Part shown: piece after piece, positions 61,274 through 64,000 of the stretch | How the letters are laid out: the number at the start of each line of letters is the position of its first letter | Numbering within the stretch: position 1 is the first letter of the stretch | Source of the DNA: Hexactinellida sp. DTS-2022 | Lineage: Eukaryota; Porifera; Hexactinellida | Assembly: GCA_028753945.1 (NCBI GenBank) | Contig: JAPNXP010000002.1 | Coordinates: forward strand, 13,330,001-13,394,000 | Direction of reading: 5' to 3' | DNA: 64,000 nucleotides | Position numbers and translations under genes: made by a program | Notes under the pieces: generated by a model | Databases searched by the model: none | Told to the model about the DNA's origin: nothing | What the model saw: only the letters and a program-made list of their open reading frames with translations

Positions 61274-64000
61274 TATGTAGGAATCTATATTTAGCTCAGT
61301 TCGCTATTATGTAATTCTAAATAATTAATACACTAAATTTCGTAGAACTCTAATTTTATCTAAGTTTGGAGCAGTATTGTCAGCTAAAATATGATTTGTA
61401 ATGAAATGATAAGTTTGATTGCTCGCAAAAGTAGCATGTATTAGCTAATATTACTGCATTTGAAAACAATAATTACCTTAATATAACCTAATTAACTTGA
61501 GAAATAGCCGGAAAGTCTATTGCATAAAGCTCATATAAATTAATTTTCAGCCTAATATTCCTATTAAAATGTTACATGATATGTTACATGACTCGGGCCA
61601 TATAACTACATATCATTAGCATAGCAATAATCAAACGTGGTGAATAAGTGGTTATGGTGTAGACAGGCTTTTTGGCTGTAATACTTGCGCATATATTACA
61701 ATATTCACGTTTATATTGTCAAGGTAGTAAATGAGATCTGGGATCGTAGTTACGTAATGTTTCATTGCTAGAAAAACCAATGCCCTAAATAATCGAGATG
61801 ATCATTCACCATAAAGTGAATATAGACTCCAGATTTTGTCTGATTCAAATCATGTTTCATGTTTGTTATTGTACTTTGTTTATAAAACTATTGAAATCTT
61901 CTGTAGCGGTCGTTTATGATAAGAAAGTCGACTACATTGGGTTATGCATGTATCCTACTAGTAAGTCACCTAGACGAACTCCCATTTATCTATAGACAAA
62001 CTGTCCATAGAAACATCAGTGTAAAGAAGGTATTAATTAAATCTCATCTCAATATCTTATCATATTATTAGTAGGAAGATCAGTCTACCAAAAATTCCCT
62101 ACGCAATGAGCCAATGACTGTGCAATTGTTTATTAATTGTGATTTCACATTGTGAACAATGTGAAATCACAATTAATTAGATTTTTTCGTGGAAAATATG
62201 TTTCATTTATTGATTCAAATTTAGGGTGGCTTATCCACAAATTTAATTAACATCAAAGTTAGGCGATATTTAAATAAACTAAACTATAATTTAACCTTTA
62301 GATCAGTATGGACAAGAGTTCTTAATATAAATGGAAATAACTTACAATCGATATCTGATGAGATTATACTTTACTAAACTAGGTCAATTGGTTTCAATTG
62401 CTTAATAACAGAGCTTTTAAGTTAAATTTAGTTAGGGAAATATTGGTTTTTACCTTACTTCCTTAGAAGTTCATTTATATTGGTTAATAAACGAATGATA
62501 ACTTTGAAAATTAATATATATTACCATAGCATTCTGATATTACCTATATCCGCAAACTGTATGATTCAATAAAACTGAAAGCTACAATAAGTATGACAGA
62601 ATCGCCTAAGCAAATAAAAGATCTGTAAAAATGGAGTAAATTAATTTCCAAGTTGAATTAGCTAATTAGCACTAAAATCAAACATAATGTTACTGTGAAA
62701 TTCGATCATTACTTCATGTTGACGACCGTAATTTAGTGCGTAGAAGAATAACAGTGTATACATAATTAATACAAAAGCTTGTTAACATAGTCAACCACAA
62801 AGGTGTTCCAACTGAGTTATGTAATGTCGAAACAGTTGATGAAATATTTACAATTTACATATACATGCAATAACCAAAATGTTCTGTAAATTAGTGAAGA
62901 GAAATAATTCCAAATCTAAGTCAAGCTATCAGTGTGAAGCACAAAGTAACCGAAATATGTTTCTTACAAATACTGAATCTAATGTACGTATACTTTACTC
63001 GAAATGTATTTTTTTTGCATTACCAGATTTCGTATTAACAGGTGTAAACTAGTTTTAATTAAAAGGCTTTGAAGTGGATTGAAATAATGTACGTACAGTA
63101 TGTATCATTTCACCTGATAAAAAAATAATTTTTCAACCGTATTCATATTAAACGAAAGTATTCTGCATACTATTCTGCAATTTCACAGATAATACGAAAA
63201 CGCCAATACATTTTTTTCTATCATAAGGATATCACAACCATATGTAAACACATTTTATAGCCTGTAGCCAAAATTACCTCTACCGATAATAATATAATTT
63301 GTTATTTTGTATTAACAACTCGATGTATAATCAAGCACTCCATAAATCAATTATTAGATAAGCACAATGATATCGAGATGCCACGCGAATGCACCGATCT
63401 ATTATAATTAGCATTAAGTTATGGATACTAACAAAATCTAAATGAATTCCAGAGATCAGCTGAAGATGGGCAGTATTATCTTAAATTATATTAATGCTAT
63501 CTGATTAGTAGAAATTCGCCTTATTAAACATGTGACTGGTAAACCTCATACAAATATCAAGTTTGTCAAACAGTGCTAATATATTCCATATGATTGGAAA
63601 TAGACAAATTGTATAATAAGAATGATCACGTGCAGGTGTGTAGGAGATAAATGTCTGTCTTATAATTTGAATTGGAAGACATGGATTGTGTCCAACATAT
63701 TTGATTTAATAATAATTAAATTTAGGTTTCTGATAACTTAGAAAGTGTCTTAACGTTATACGTATTGAACTATAATGAACATCAGTTATCGAATGTCTGG
63801 GATCTCTAATTAATTTCGATGTAAGCAAGAGTTCATTGATTAAAAATATTTCTGAACTTTTCGACTATTTTAATACAAACAGGGCCAGGATTCGATGATT
63901 CGTATTAAATAATAGGAATTTATTATAGTAGATTTTAATTGCTAATAATATTCATGCAATACGAACAGGATTTCGAATTTAAACAAATCGATCAATATTT
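61274..64000. other. Gene-poor region to the window end, no supported gene
   Basis: AT-rich. Contains a near-perfect hairpin at 62133-62176 and degraded MITE traces near 63010-63160. No coding region can be supported. Confidence 0.4.
62133..62176. repeat. 44-bp hairpin with 21-bp perfect arms
   Basis: The arm TTAATTGTGATTTCACATTGT is followed after 2 nt by its exact inverse. Its length and symmetry resemble a small foldback insertion. It lies in gene-poor DNA. Confidence 0.8.

Overview
The window is nuclear DNA of an animal, most likely an early-branching one such as a sponge. Genes are split by GT-AG introns, the background is strongly AT-rich, and many short inverted-repeat transposons (MITEs) are present. 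The conserved genes are animal or general eukaryotic ones: ZC3H14, ZC2HC1, SMIM14, ribosomal protein eS19, proteasome subunit Rpn9/PSMD13, a P2X-like channel, an NHL-repeat protein and a TRAF-type RING protein. The sponge placement is inference from gene content only.

Layout. Positions 1-962: end of a hAT-like element, then unassigned DNA. 963-6244 (-): an eight-exon ZC3H14 gene that can be rebuilt in frame to 734 aa. 7108-8193 (-): intronless ZC2HC1-type zinc-finger gene. 8824-35057 (-): three very long ankyrin open frames (3956, 1382 and 2578 codons) separated by only about 0.5 and 2 kb. The last ends in a TRP-type six-helix channel and a C-terminal helical tail. 35058-41200: no intact gene; MITEs, a tandem repeat and a dead FLYWCH/MULE DNA transposon with intact ends. 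41310-52394 (-): SMIM14, an unrecognised two-exon gene, eS19, a P2X-like channel, PSMD13 in three exons, and an NHL protein. 52395-54757: several MITEs. 54812-56515 (+): a TRAF-like RING protein, the only sense-strand gene. 56516-64000: no convincing gene.

The main result is the ankyrin locus. A non-ankyrin insert domain (a hydrophobic GY...W/YIV..LP.L core, then a C.S.EPL motif) recurs about every 570-620 residues. The spacing stays in this range across both gaps between the open frames. Two of the three frames have no ATG at their 5' end, and each frame starts in the part of the repeat unit where the previous one stops. The simplest reading is one gene spanning about 26 kb that encodes a TRP channel subunit of roughly 7,900 residues, with a tail made of ankyrin super-repeats. 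This is inferred and needs transcript evidence.

The neighbouring genes do not form an operon or an obvious pathway. They are ordinary cellular genes: mRNA poly(A)-binding, ribosome, proteasome, ER membrane, ion channel and signalling adaptors. Transposon debris is dense in introns and promoters. MITEs sit inside most ZC3H14 introns, in PSMD13 introns and just upstream of eS19 and PSMD13. Several are nested, which gives a relative insertion order.
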